Assembly: GCF_003438995.1 (NCBI RefSeq)
Contig: NZ_QSUN01000002.1
Coordinates: forward strand, 124,001 to 188,000
DNA: 64,000 nucleotides
Source of the DNA: Bacteroides sp. OM05-12
Lineage (GTDB): Bacteria; Bacteroidota; Bacteroidia; Bacteroidales; Bacteroidaceae
Reading direction: 5' to 3'
Shown: positions 7,841-16,146 of the stretch, piece after piece
Layout: every line of letters begins with the position of its first letter
How positions within the stretch are numbered: the first letter of the stretch is position 1
Translations under genes and position numbers: made by a program
Notes under the pieces: generated by a model
The model's input: only the letters and a program-made list of their open reading frames with translations
Database searches by the model: none
Told to the model about the DNA's origin: nothing

Positions 7841-9247
7841 TTAATTTTTGAGTGTTGCGGCAATGGTGATGGCTTTCTTCAGTGCGCCCAGCTTATTGTT
7901 GACTTCCTGCAATTCACTCTCTGCATTGCTCTTTGCCACAATTCCCGCTCCCGCCTGATAAGACAGCAAGTTGTTTCTGCTTACAAACGTACGTATGGTG
8001 ATGGCTTGGTTCAGGTTCCCGTTCAGTCCGATAAAGCCGATACATCCTCCGTAGCCGCCCCGGTTATGCTTTTCTATTTCGGAGATGAGCTGCATGGCGC
8101 GTACTTTGGGTGCGCCGGACAGTGTGCCTGCCGGGAAGGTGTCGATAAATGTCTGTATCGGATTTCTTCCTTCGGCTATCTTTCCGCTCACGCGGGATAC
8201 AAGGTGAATGACGTGGCTGTAATATTGTACTTCCTTGTAGAAGTCGATGCGCACACCCTCTGCATTCCGGCTTAAATCATTGCGGGCGAGGTCTACCAGC
8301 ATCACGTGTTCCGCATTCTCTTTCGGGTCTTTCAACAGAGATTCGGCGAGTTCCCGGTCTTTTACCACATCACCCGTGCGGCGGAACGTTCCGGCAATCG
8401 GGTCGATGGTTGCCCGTCCGTCCTCTATCTTGCAATGCGTTTCGGGTGAAGAGCCGAAGATGCGGAAACCACCGAAATCAAAGTAGAAAAGATAGGGGGA
8501 AGGGTTGATGGAACGTAATACGCGGTACACTTTGAAGTCGTCTCCCCGGAATGGCTGTACGAATCTGCGGGAAAGAACGATTTGGAAAACATCGCCCCTC
8601 ATGCAGTGCGCAATGCCTTTGCGTACCATTTCTTTGTACTCTTCATCCGTAACAGGACTGCTTTCTGCTCCTTCGGGGCGGAAGTCGTAGGATGCGAAAT
8701 TCCGATTGTTGAGGATTGATTCCAGTTCGCAAAGATGATCCTCCTCACCTTCTTGGAGTAATTCTATCAGCGTCAATTCGTTCTTGAAATGGTTGAATAC
8801 GATAATGTATCGGTAGAGAATGTAGAGCAAGTCCGGCGCATCATTCATATCATCGTGACACTCCATGATGGGCACTTTCTCGAAGTATTTCACGGCATCG
8901 AAAGAAGTGTAACCGAACAGCCCGCAGGTATCCGCTTCTGTGCCGGTTATGCGGAAGCACGACAGAAATTTGTTCATGGAATCCGCTACGGTGAAGCTGT
9001 CCGTTATCTTTTCCTCCTCCCGTTTCCCATCCGGATACTTCATCTCGCTCATGTAACTGTTTACACCGAAACTTGCCAAAGGTTTCAAGGCGATGTAGGA
9101 AAGGCTGTTTTCGTTTCCATGAAAGTCGGAACTCTCCAACAGAACAGATTCCGGAAAGATGTCGCGTACTTTCAAATAGATGCTTACGGGGGTATTCAAA
9201 TCTCCGAGCACACTTTTGGTTACGGTTGTGAAATTGAATGTATTCAT
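7841..9247 (-). CDS. trpE: Anthranilate synthase component I
   Basis: Converts chorismate and ammonia (from TrpG) to anthranilate, the committed and normally Trp-feedback-inhibited step. It is 468 residues: an N-terminal domain to about 160, then the chorismate-binding domain with FQIVLSRRF, PSPYLFYFDFGGFRIFGSSPE, PIAGTFRRTGD, VDLARNDLSR and the PAGTLSGAPKVRAM motif. LLESSDF near residues 35-41 corresponds to the Trp-binding LLES region of feedback-sensitive enzymes. It overlaps the trpB stop by 4 bp. Confidence 0.96.
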   Translation of the reverse strand: MNTFNFTTVTKSVLGDLNTPVSIYLKVRDIFPESVLLESSDFHGNENSLSYIALKPLASFGVNSYMSEMKYPDGKREEEKITDSFTVADSMNKFLSCFRITGTEADTCGLFGYTSFDAVKYFEKVPIMECHDDMNDAPDLLYILYRYIIVFNHFKNELTLIELLQEGEEDHLCELESILNNRNFASYDFRPEGAESSPVTDEEYKEMVRKGIAHCMRGDVFQIVLSRRFVQPFRGDDFKVYRVLRSINPSPYLFYFDFGGFRIFGSSPETHCKIEDGRATIDPIAGTFRRTGDVVKDRELAESLLKDPKENAEHVMLVDLARNDLSRNAEGVRIDFYKEVQYYSHVIHLVSRVSGKIAEGRNPIQTFIDTFPAGTLSGAPKVRAMQLISEIEKHNRGGYGGCIGFIGLNGNLNQAITIRTFVSRNNLLSYQAGAGIVAKSNAESELQEVNNKLGALKKAITIAATLKN

Positions 9248-10440
9248 TGTGATATAGTATTTTCTGCGTTGATGTATGTCTCCATATCCTTGTCTCCTCT
9301 GCCCGATACCGTGAGCACCACTACATCTTCCGGCTTGAATTTCATCTTACCGAATATCCCCAGTGCGTGTGCGGATTCCAATGCAGGGATAATGCCTTCC
9401 ATTCTTGTCAGCTCAAAGGCTGCCCGTAACGCTTCATCATCATTGATGGCAAACACCGTAGCGCGTTTCTCCCGGGCAAGATTGGCGTGCAACGGTCCGA
9501 TTCCCGGATAATCCAGTCCGGCGGAGATAGAGTAAGGCTCTTGTATCTGTCCGTCTTCATCCTGCATAACCAGTGTTTTCGAACCGTGGATAATCCCCAT
9601 TCTACCCAGTTGGATCGTGGCAGCAGACAGGCCGCTGTCTATACCCTTACCGCCCGCTTCTGCCAAGACAATCTTCACACGTTCGTCATCTATATAGTGG
9701 TAGATTGTTCCGGCAGCATTGCTTCCACCACCCACACAGGCTATGAGGTAATCGGGATAGTCTCGTCCTTCCTTTTCTGCCAGCTGTTTCTTGATTTCTT
9801 TGCTGATAACGGATTGAAGGCGTGCCACCATGTCGGGGTAAGGATGCGGCCCTACGGTAGAACCGATGATGTAATAAGTATCGGCAGGATGACAACACCA
9901 GTCGCGTATGGCTTCGTTAGTGGCGTCTTTTAAGGTCATGTTGCCGGAAGTGACGGGACAAACCGTTGCGCCGAGCATCTGCATCTTCTGTACATTGATG
10001 TGCTGCCGCTCCACGTCCGTCTTGCCCATGTAGACGATGCACTGCATATTCATCAGGGCACAGACGGTAGCGGTGGCAACTCCATGCTGACCGGCACCGG
10101 TTTCGGCGATAATCCGTGTCTTCCCCATCCGTTTGGCAAGCAAAATCTGTCCGATGGTATTGTTTATCTTATGTGCTCCGGTGTGGTTGAGATCTTCTCT
10201 TTTCAGATAAATCTTGCATCCGTATTGTTCGGACAGTCTTCGGGCAAAGTAGAGCGGGGAAGGGCGTCCCACGTAATCTTTCAGTAATTGATCATATTCG
10301 CGGAGGAAGTCTTCATCTTCCAATACCGTGAGATAGGTCTTCTTCAGGTTTTCCACGCAACTATGAAGTATCTCGGGGATATATGCTCCGCCAAACTCTC
10401 CATAATAGCCTTCTTCGTTCACTTGAAATGTTCTTTTCAT
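9244..10440 (-). CDS. trpB: Tryptophan synthase beta chain
   Basis: PLP enzyme of 398 residues that condenses indole with L-serine to give tryptophan. The PLP lysine is in HTGAHKINNTIGQ near residue 91; the ETGAGQHGVATATVCAL and CVGGGSNAAG (phosphate-binding) motifs follow. Length and the N-terminus (EEGYYGEFGGAYIPE) match the TrpB1 class. It is the first structural gene of the operon, about 110 bp downstream of the leader peptide, with the attenuator terminator between them. Confidence 0.97.
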   Translation of the reverse strand: MKRTFQVNEEGYYGEFGGAYIPEILHSCVENLKKTYLTVLEDEDFLREYDQLLKDYVGRPSPLYFARRLSEQYGCKIYLKREDLNHTGAHKINNTIGQILLAKRMGKTRIIAETGAGQHGVATATVCALMNMQCIVYMGKTDVERQHINVQKMQMLGATVCPVTSGNMTLKDATNEAIRDWCCHPADTYYIIGSTVGPHPYPDMVARLQSVISKEIKKQLAEKEGRDYPDYLIACVGGGSNAAGTIYHYIDDERVKIVLAEAGGKGIDSGLSAATIQLGRMGIIHGSKTLVMQDEDGQIQEPYSISAGLDYPGIGPLHANLAREKRATVFAINDDEALRAAFELTRMEGIIPALESAHALGIFGKMKFKPEDVVVLTVSGRGDKDMETYINAENTISQ

Positions 10441-10467
10441 AATTTATATTGTTTTTATTATTGTGTA

Positions 10468-10505
10468 CAAAAGAAAAGAGACCTGCCGCAAGTGCGACAG
10501 GCCTC
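10468..10505 (-). terminator. trp operon attenuator (intrinsic terminator)
   Basis: On the minus strand a 12-bp stem forms between GAGGCCTGTCGC and GCGGCAGGTCTC (two G-U pairs), with the four-base loop ACTT, followed by TTTTCTTTTG. It lies 45 bases after the leader peptide stop codon and about 30 bases before trpB. The rising arm contains CTGTCG, which can alternatively pair with CGACAG near the end of the leader peptide coding sequence, giving a simple candidate antiterminator. Confidence 0.85.
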
Positions 10506-10550
10506 TTTTTAATATTTTTGGTTAGTATATATACATGAGGAGCTGCTCCC

Positions 10551-10613
10551 TTACGACTGTCGGAGTTGTAAAGAGTGCCACCACCAATATGTATTTACCA
10601 TTATCACCTTCAT
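10551..10613 (-). CDS. trpL: trp operon leader peptide
   Basis: A 20-residue reading frame, MKVIMVNTYWWWHSLQLRQS, with three consecutive TGG (Trp) codons at positions 10-12. Trp is otherwise a rare residue, so a WWW run directly upstream of an intrinsic terminator and trpB is strong evidence for a ribosome-mediated attenuator. When charged tRNA-Trp is scarce the ribosome stalls at the Trp codons and termination is prevented. The start codon lies about 15 bases after the transcription start predicted from the promoter. The gene is too short for routine gene callers. Confidence 0.9.
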   Translation of the reverse strand: MKVIMVNTYWWWHSLQLRQS

Positions 10614-10635
10614 TGCTTTATGATTTATTTGCGGG

Positions 10636-10666
10636 CAAATATAAACCTTCTGTTTGATATATGCAA
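10636..10666 (-). promoter_or_regulatory. Promoter of the trp operon
   Basis: On the minus strand a TTG (10666-10664) is followed after 20 bases by TATATTTG (10643-10636), matching the Bacteroidota consensus of -33 TTG and -7 TAnnTTTG. The predicted transcription start is about 15 bases before the leader peptide. Confidence 0.75.
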
Positions 10667-10822
10667 TAGAAAACTTACTTTTTTATGCAGTAATAGTGAA
10701 TTATCCTAATAATCTGCAAGTTGTGTCTATATATAAGGAAAGGTGCAATAGCCTTCTTCCTATTACACCCCCCTCATCCAAAAAGAAAGAATATGCAGCC
10801 TTTTCGGGTAACTCCCCTGCTA

Positions 10823-11107
10823 TTATCCCTTATTCAGTTCTTCGGAAAGATTATTCAGTTTCTCTTCCACCCGTCCTTTGGCATAATTATACTTGCCTGT
10901 TACTTTGTTGGCAATTGCCTGTCCGGTTGATTGAGCTTTTTCTTTCGCTGAACAGAGAATGTCTTCTGCATCTCCTTCCAGTTCGTGGAATGAGCTGGAA
11001 AGATCTTTTCTCATCTTTTGTCCTTTTGCCGATTTGGCGAAACAAGTGACAAGGCTGCCTACTATGGCGCCAATGCCGATACCCAATAATAATTTGCTAT
11101 TTTCCAT
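10823..11107 (-). CDS. YtxH domain-containing small protein
   Basis: A 94-residue protein starting MENSKLLLGIGIGAIVGSL, with one N-terminal glycine-rich membrane segment (residues 6-24) and then a long charged, probably helical tail. This is the layout of the YtxH family (PF12732), often stress-related envelope proteins of unknown function. An in-frame Met 19 codons upstream exists, but the segment between looks non-coding and the YtxH-like N-terminus begins at the chosen start. It stands alone between the trp leader and the long surface protein gene. Confidence 0.7.
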   Translation of the reverse strand: MENSKLLLGIGIGAIVGSLVTCFAKSAKGQKMRKDLSSSFHELEGDAEDILCSAKEKAQSTGQAIANKVTGKYNYAKGRVEEKLNNLSEELNKG

Positions 11108-11353
11108 AATGCTATAACTTTTAATTTCGTAGAGACAACATTCCCGGAATACGGAAAGTTTCATGTTTTAATATAAATTCAGATAGTTTGAAGATAGATA
11201 GAGCGTAATTATGGTGGTAGCTTCTATTGTAATTTCTCTGTATTTGATTATGTCGTTCATTTATAGACTATTATGAAATAAAGTGAATTATAGAATTTGT
11301 TTTTGTATACCGTTTGTATCCCCTTTCTATTATTCATTGGCGTCTAATACCTC

Positions 11354-11361
11354 TATATTTG
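11354..11361 (+). promoter_or_regulatory. Candidate -7 box for the large surface protein gene
   Basis: TATATTTG matches the consensus TAnnTTTG about 90 bp upstream of the start at 11450, implying a leader of about 80 bases. No clear -33 TTG is seen at 19-21 bp. I see nothing else in the 342-bp gap 11108-11449, which is AT-rich. Confidence 0.45.
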
Positions 11362-11449
11362 TGAATCGGTTGGGCAAGGTTTAAAAGAGGTTTCCTTGTG
11401 TTGATACCTTAAACGAATCATAAACTTCTTAAACTAAAAACGAATAAAC

Positions 11450-14400
11450 ATGAAAAAGCTATTACTTCTTTGGACATTTCTACAGCTATTGGTTGTATAT
11501 GCCTTTGCTCAGTCGGACGTACGGGGACGAACTGCTTTCGGGGATATTCAGAAACCGGATTTACGGGTAGCCCGAATAATGGACGGACAATTACATTCTT
11601 TACAGAAGCAGGCACTTAATTTAAAATCTCCGGCATCATTACCTGAGAATACAAGAGGTTTAGTATCCGGTGAAGGTAAGAAAATCTATGGATACTTGGA
11701 GTTTGATGACCAAATAAAGGAGAAGGGTATCATTGAATTATCTTTGGATCATCTTCAGGAGTTTTCATTCCTGTATAAAACTAACGGCTTTACTATTTGT
11801 GCCGGAGCTTATGCCAATGATTCTTATTACTATTATGCATATACGACTGTTGAGAGCCATGTTTTGCCTTTAGGCTTCTATAAGATGGATCTGGAAAGTG
11901 GCAAATCGGTGATGATTAAGGATTATTCGACAATGAAGGTGCTGTTTGGTGATATGACCTATGATTATGTAACCAATACCATGTGGGCTTATTCCTCTTC
12001 GAGTGACGGTTCATCTTTGCATACGGTAGATTTGACCACTGGCGATTGTACGGATGTGGCAACTCTTAAACAGACATTGATTGCCATGGCTGCTGATGTC
12101 AACGGTGAATTGTATGGTGTAACTGTTAATGGTGATTTGTGTACAATTAATAAGATAAACGGAGAGATAACAACTGTCGGGGCAACCGGCATTTCTCCCG
12201 CCTATCGTCAGAGCATGGAATTTGACCGCAATTCCAATGAACTGTATTGGGCGGCTACTACCACGGCAGAAAAAGGTTTTCTTGCCAAAGTGGATACGAA
12301 AACAGGAAAGGCTGCCAATTTGGGAACAATTGGGAATAACTCTCAAATATTGGGCTTATATATTCCTTATACGGCATCTTTAGTGAAAGCTCCTGTTGCG
12401 CCGTCCGATTTGAGTATTACTTTGGATGGGTTCAGTAATAAGGTGTCCCTGTCATGGACAAATCCGACGAAAGATGTGGTTGGGAATGAATTGACGGCAC
12501 TGACTAGTGTTCAAATCTATCGTAACGGAGATTTGATTCATACCATAGCAAACCCTGTTGTAGGTGGAAAGGCCGACTATATAGATATGGATGTACCGAT
12601 AGGGATGACTACTTATTCTATAACAGCTTCCAATGAGGGTGGAGAGAGCTCTGCCGTTTCCCTTGCCAAATTTGTGGGACGGGATATACCGGCCGCTCCG
12701 AAGATGGTGTCTGCCGAAAGGTTGAGTAATAATTCTATCCGCTTGTCATGGAGCGCTCCCGCAATAGGACTTAATGGCGGATGGATCGATGTATCCACAT
12801 TGACTTATAAGATAACGAGGTATCCTGATAAAGTTGTCATCACGGAATCTACGGATCAAACCGGTATAGATGATAATAATATCAGTGACTATAACAGTTA
12901 TTATTATAGCATACAGGCATTTAATACTGATGGTGAAGGAGGTAAGGCTACCAGTAACAAAGTAGGAGTAGGTAATCCTTTTACCGTACCTTATTCCTGT
13001 ACATTTGAAACCGATGCGGACTTTAATAAATGGACGGTTATCGATGCCAATCAAGATAAGGTGACATGGATTCACTATATGAAGACAGCCCAATACAATT
13101 ACAGTTCAACTAATTCCGGTGATGATTGGCTGATAAGTCCGCCTGTTACTTTGGAAAAAGGGAAGGCTTATAAAGTATCGTTTGATGTGCTGACAGGTGG
13201 AATGCCGGAGAAACTGAAAGTGACTTTCGGGAAAGATGATACGGCGGAAGGGCAAGCTGTTGTATTGGATGAAGCTACATATTCCTCTCAAGATGTCATT
13301 AGAAAAACAGTCTATTTGCCGGAGAATATTGAGAATGATGCTTATAGGGTAGGTTTGTATGCCTGTTCAGATGCTTATAAGTTCTATATTTCAGTCAGCA
13401 ATCTGGTTCTTGAGGAAAGCAATGCCGGAAGTATAACCGGTAAGGTAACAGATGCAGACGGCACTTCATTGGCAGGCTGTGTAGTGAGTGTGAAAGAAAC
13501 GGGAGCTAAAGTGACCACAGATGCAGAGGGAAAGTATCGCCTGCTGAATATAGAAGCGGGAACTTATACCGTAGTATTTACTAAAACAGGATATGTGGTA
13601 AAAGAAGAATCTATTTCCGTTCAGGAAAAGGCAGCGACAGAGTTAAATGCTACTCTGGTTTCTTTACCTCGCTATTCTATTACGGGAAAGATAGTGGGAA
13701 CCAATAACGAACTGCTTGCGGGTGTTTCTGTCTTTTTGGATGGTTATGTTCATCTCGAGGCAGTTACGGATGCAGGAGGAGTATTTACCATTACCGGTGT
13801 TTATCAGGCGAACTCGTATACACTCAGTATAAAAGAGAAGCTCTATTATTATTATTCGCAGTTATTTGATCTTGCAGGTAATAAGGATTTAGGTACTGTA
13901 GTATTAACGGAAAGAGAACTTCCGCCGTATGGACTGACGGTAAATAAAGAGAATGACAGTCCGGTTATTTCTTGGAAAGTACCGGCAGACTTGACCGATT
14001 TTATTTATGATGATGGTACTTCGGGTGAGAGTTCGTTTGGATTTGATTATGGAAATGAAGCAAGTGTCTTTGGTAATGTATATCGTGTACCTATGCTTTT
14101 TAATAATGTAAGTTGGTATCTGACAGACGAAAAGGCCATTAATGACAAGGTTAATATCTATATATTCGATTTGGATGAAAAAGGAAATCCTACCAATCAT
14201 ATTATTTATTCGGAAAGAGGAGTCCCGACGCAAGTCTCCCAATGGTCTACCTACAATTTTAAAGAAGAAGTTTATGCACCTAACGGTTGTTTGGTAGCGT
14301 TCAGTGTGGACGAAGGTAATTTGTCTTTGGGCGTAGATGGTGGAACCAACCCGTTTGCAGAGCATTTGATGTGCTACAATGATGACTTCACGGCAAATGG

Positions 14401-16015
14401 GTTTGTTTATTTGGAATCATGGGATACTTATAATAGCAATTTAATGATTCGGGTAAATAGTTTTCCGTTAGGTAAAGTAGATGAACCTGTAACGGCGGAT
14501 ATCGACCGACCGGTCTATAAGGTATGGAGATTACTGAGTGGCAAAGAGAAAGAAGAACCATCATGGACATTGCTTACCACCGAACCGCAAACGGGAATGG
14601 AACTGGCAGATACAAAATGGAAAGATATTCCGCAGGGCATCTATCGTTATGCAGTTAAGACTGTATCATCAAAGGGCGTTAGCTCCGTACCGGCTTTCTC
14701 TGACGTACTTTATAAGGATATGTTTACTACTGTGACTGTAAATGTTCATACAAATACCACAGGGAAAAGTTCGGAAGGTGCTATCGTTACCTTATATAAC
14801 GACGAACATGTTTATACAGATACGATCGGTAAGGAGGAAAAGATCAAGTTCAGTGAAATGTGGAAAGGTATATATAGTGTGAAAGTAGTATTGCCGGGAT
14901 ACACAGCATTAATAAAGAACGAAGTTGATTTTAGTAAAGAAGCCGCTTATTCAACAGAAGCCTACACTTTACAGGAGATTATAGAGAAACCGTTCAATAT
15001 CTTTGCAGAGAATACTGAGGTGGAAGGTGAATGTTTGTTGACATGGGATAGAGGGCTGTTCGACAATTTTGAGACACACCCTGACTTCACGATCAATTCT
15101 CCGGGAGTAATCGGGTGGAGCTATATCGATGCAGACCAGTCTGAAACTTGGGGCTCGGCAATGTATGAGTTTCCCGGAATGGAGCAAGAAATGGCTTATA
15201 TCATTATGAACGCTACCGAAACGGCTCCCGGTGATACGGCTGCATATAGCGGCAATAAGTATCTGGCAAGTTTTGCTGCGCAATCCGGTTATAGTGATGA
15301 TTGGATTATATCTCCGGAACTGAAGTCGGATAAAGATTTCACAATATCTTTTTATGCGCGGTCTTATGAAAGTGCGATGGGATTGGAGATATTCCGTATA
15401 GGCTATTCCATGACAGGAAAAGAGATTGATGATTTCAGTTGGATAGAAAACAGTAAGCAGGATGTTCCTGTGGTGTGGACACATTATGAATTTAATGTTC
15501 CGGCAGAGGCTAAGTATGTGACGATAAACAGTATTTCCATGAATACCTATCTTTTAATGATCGACGATGTATTCATCGATGCAGAGAGAAGTGTTCCTCA
15601 AAAAGAATACTATTCTTATGATGTATACTTGAATGATAAATTGGTGAAACATAATACGACCGATCATTCATTCTTATTGCAAGGGTTGGTCAAAGGCGAG
15701 AATAAAGCTTCCGTTCGTAGAGTCTATTCGTCGGGAGAGTCAGGGCCGGCTGAGTTGAGTTTTGTTTCGACAGGTCCGGATGGTATCCGTGATGTACAAA
15801 GCGGCATTGATGTTTATCCTAATCCGGCAACTGATTGTTTCTATGTCAAAGGTGAATATACGGGTGTCCGGGTAATCGACAAAATGGGTAGGGTAGTCAT
15901 AGATCGGGATAACTCGGATAATTGCATTCGCGTTACTTCTTTACCTTCGGATTTCTATTTTGTGCAGATTACCGCAGAGAAAGGGGTAACCATCCGTAAG
16001 ATCTTTGTGAAGTAG
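11450..16015 (+). CDS. Large secreted multidomain protein with type IX-like C-terminal sorting tail
   Basis: A 1521-residue exported protein. A signal peptide (residues 1-20, ending YAFAQ) is followed by a propeller-like region (about 100-300, repeated 'LYxVDLxTG' style strands), two fibronectin type III-like domains (about 315-505) and a cleaved-adhesin/choice-of-anchor J domain (about 510-655, with DDWLISPPV). Next come two carboxypeptidase-regulatory-like beta domains (about 660-815), a middle region, and a second choice-of-anchor J domain (about 1240-1400, with DDWIISPEL). The last 75 residues (IDVYPNPATD ... VTIRKIFVK) match the Por secretion tail. Likely a cell-surface or secreted adhesin or carbohydrate-binding protein; no catalytic domain is recognised. 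Confidence 0.8.
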   Translation: MKKLLLLWTFLQLLVVYAFAQSDVRGRTAFGDIQKPDLRVARIMDGQLHSLQKQALNLKSPASLPENTRGLVSGEGKKIYGYLEFDDQIKEKGIIELSLDHLQEFSFLYKTNGFTICAGAYANDSYYYYAYTTVESHVLPLGFYKMDLESGKSVMIKDYSTMKVLFGDMTYDYVTNTMWAYSSSSDGSSLHTVDLTTGDCTDVATLKQTLIAMAADVNGELYGVTVNGDLCTINKINGEITTVGATGISPAYRQSMEFDRNSNELYWAATTTAEKGFLAKVDTKTGKAANLGTIGNNSQILGLYIPYTASLVKAPVAPSDLSITLDGFSNKVSLSWTNPTKDVVGNELTALTSVQIYRNGDLIHTIANPVVGGKADYIDMDVPIGMTTYSITASNEGGESSAVSLAKFVGRDIPAAPKMVSAERLSNNSIRLSWSAPAIGLNGGWIDVSTLTYKITRYPDKVVITESTDQTGIDDNNISDYNSYYYSIQAFNTDGEGGKATSNKVGVGNPFTVPYSCTFETDADFNKWTVIDANQDKVTWIHYMKTAQYNYSSTNSGDDWLISPPVTLEKGKAYKVSFDVLTGGMPEKLKVTFGKDDTAEGQAVVLDEATYSSQDVIRKTVYLPENIENDAYRVGLYACSDAYKFYISVSNLVLEESNAGSITGKVTDADGTSLAGCVVSVKETGAKVTTDAEGKYRLLNIEAGTYTVVFTKTGYVVKEESISVQEKAATELNATLVSLPRYSITGKIVGTNNELLAGVSVFLDGYVHLEAVTDAGGVFTITGVYQANSYTLSIKEKLYYYYSQLFDLAGNKDLGTVVLTERELPPYGLTVNKENDSPVISWKVPADLTDFIYDDGTSGESSFGFDYGNEASVFGNVYRVPMLFNNVSWYLTDEKAINDKVNIYIFDLDEKGNPTNHIIYSERGVPTQVSQWSTYNFKEEVYAPNGCLVAFSVDEGNLSLGVDGGTNPFAEHLMCYNDDFTANGFVYLESWDTYNSNLMIRVNSFPLGKVDEPVTADIDRPVYKVWRLLSGKEKEEPSWTLLTTEPQTGMELADTKWKDIPQGIYRYAVKTVSSKGVSSVPAFSDVLYKDMFTTVTVNVHTNTTGKSSEGAIVTLYNDEHVYTDTIGKEEKIKFSEMWKGIYSVKVVLPGYTALIKNEVDFSKEAAYSTEAYTLQEIIEKPFNIFAENTEVEGECLLTWDRGLFDNFETHPDFTINSPGVIGWSYIDADQSETWGSAMYEFPGMEQEMAYIIMNATETAPGDTAAYSGNKYLASFAAQSGYSDDWIISPELKSDKDFTISFYARSYESAMGLEIFRIGYSMTGKEIDDFSWIENSKQDVPVVWTHYEFNVPAEAKYVTINSISMNTYLLMIDDVFIDAERSVPQKEYYSYDVYLNDKLVKHNTTDHSFLLQGLVKGENKASVRRVYSSGESGPAELSFVSTGPDGIRDVQSGIDVYPNPATDCFYVKGEYTGVRVIDKMGRVVIDRDNSDNCIRVTSLPSDFYFVQITAEKGVTIRKIFVK

Positions 16016-16026
16016 TGTAAATAAGC

Positions 16027-16077
16027 ATACGGTCGATTGATTGCAAACGATAGGAGTTTGCAGACAATCGACCGTAT
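16027..16077. repeat. Palindromic element, family B copy 1 (possible bidirectional terminator)
   Basis: A hairpin with outer arms ATACGGTCGATTG/CAATCGACCGTAT (13 bp, perfect) and inner arms TGCAAAC/GTTTGCA around GATAGGA. It lies between two convergent genes (stops at 16015 and 16147), where a two-way terminator would be expected, although no long T-run follows. An extra half-site CGACCGTATG lies at 16091-16100. Full copies recur at 47094 and 56917, and four half-sites at 27195-27271. Confidence 0.8.
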
Positions 16078-16146
16078 CTTTGTCTTCAACCGACCGTATG
16101 TTCGTATTCGATCGTCCCGTTGATTATTTCTTCTCCTTTATAAATA

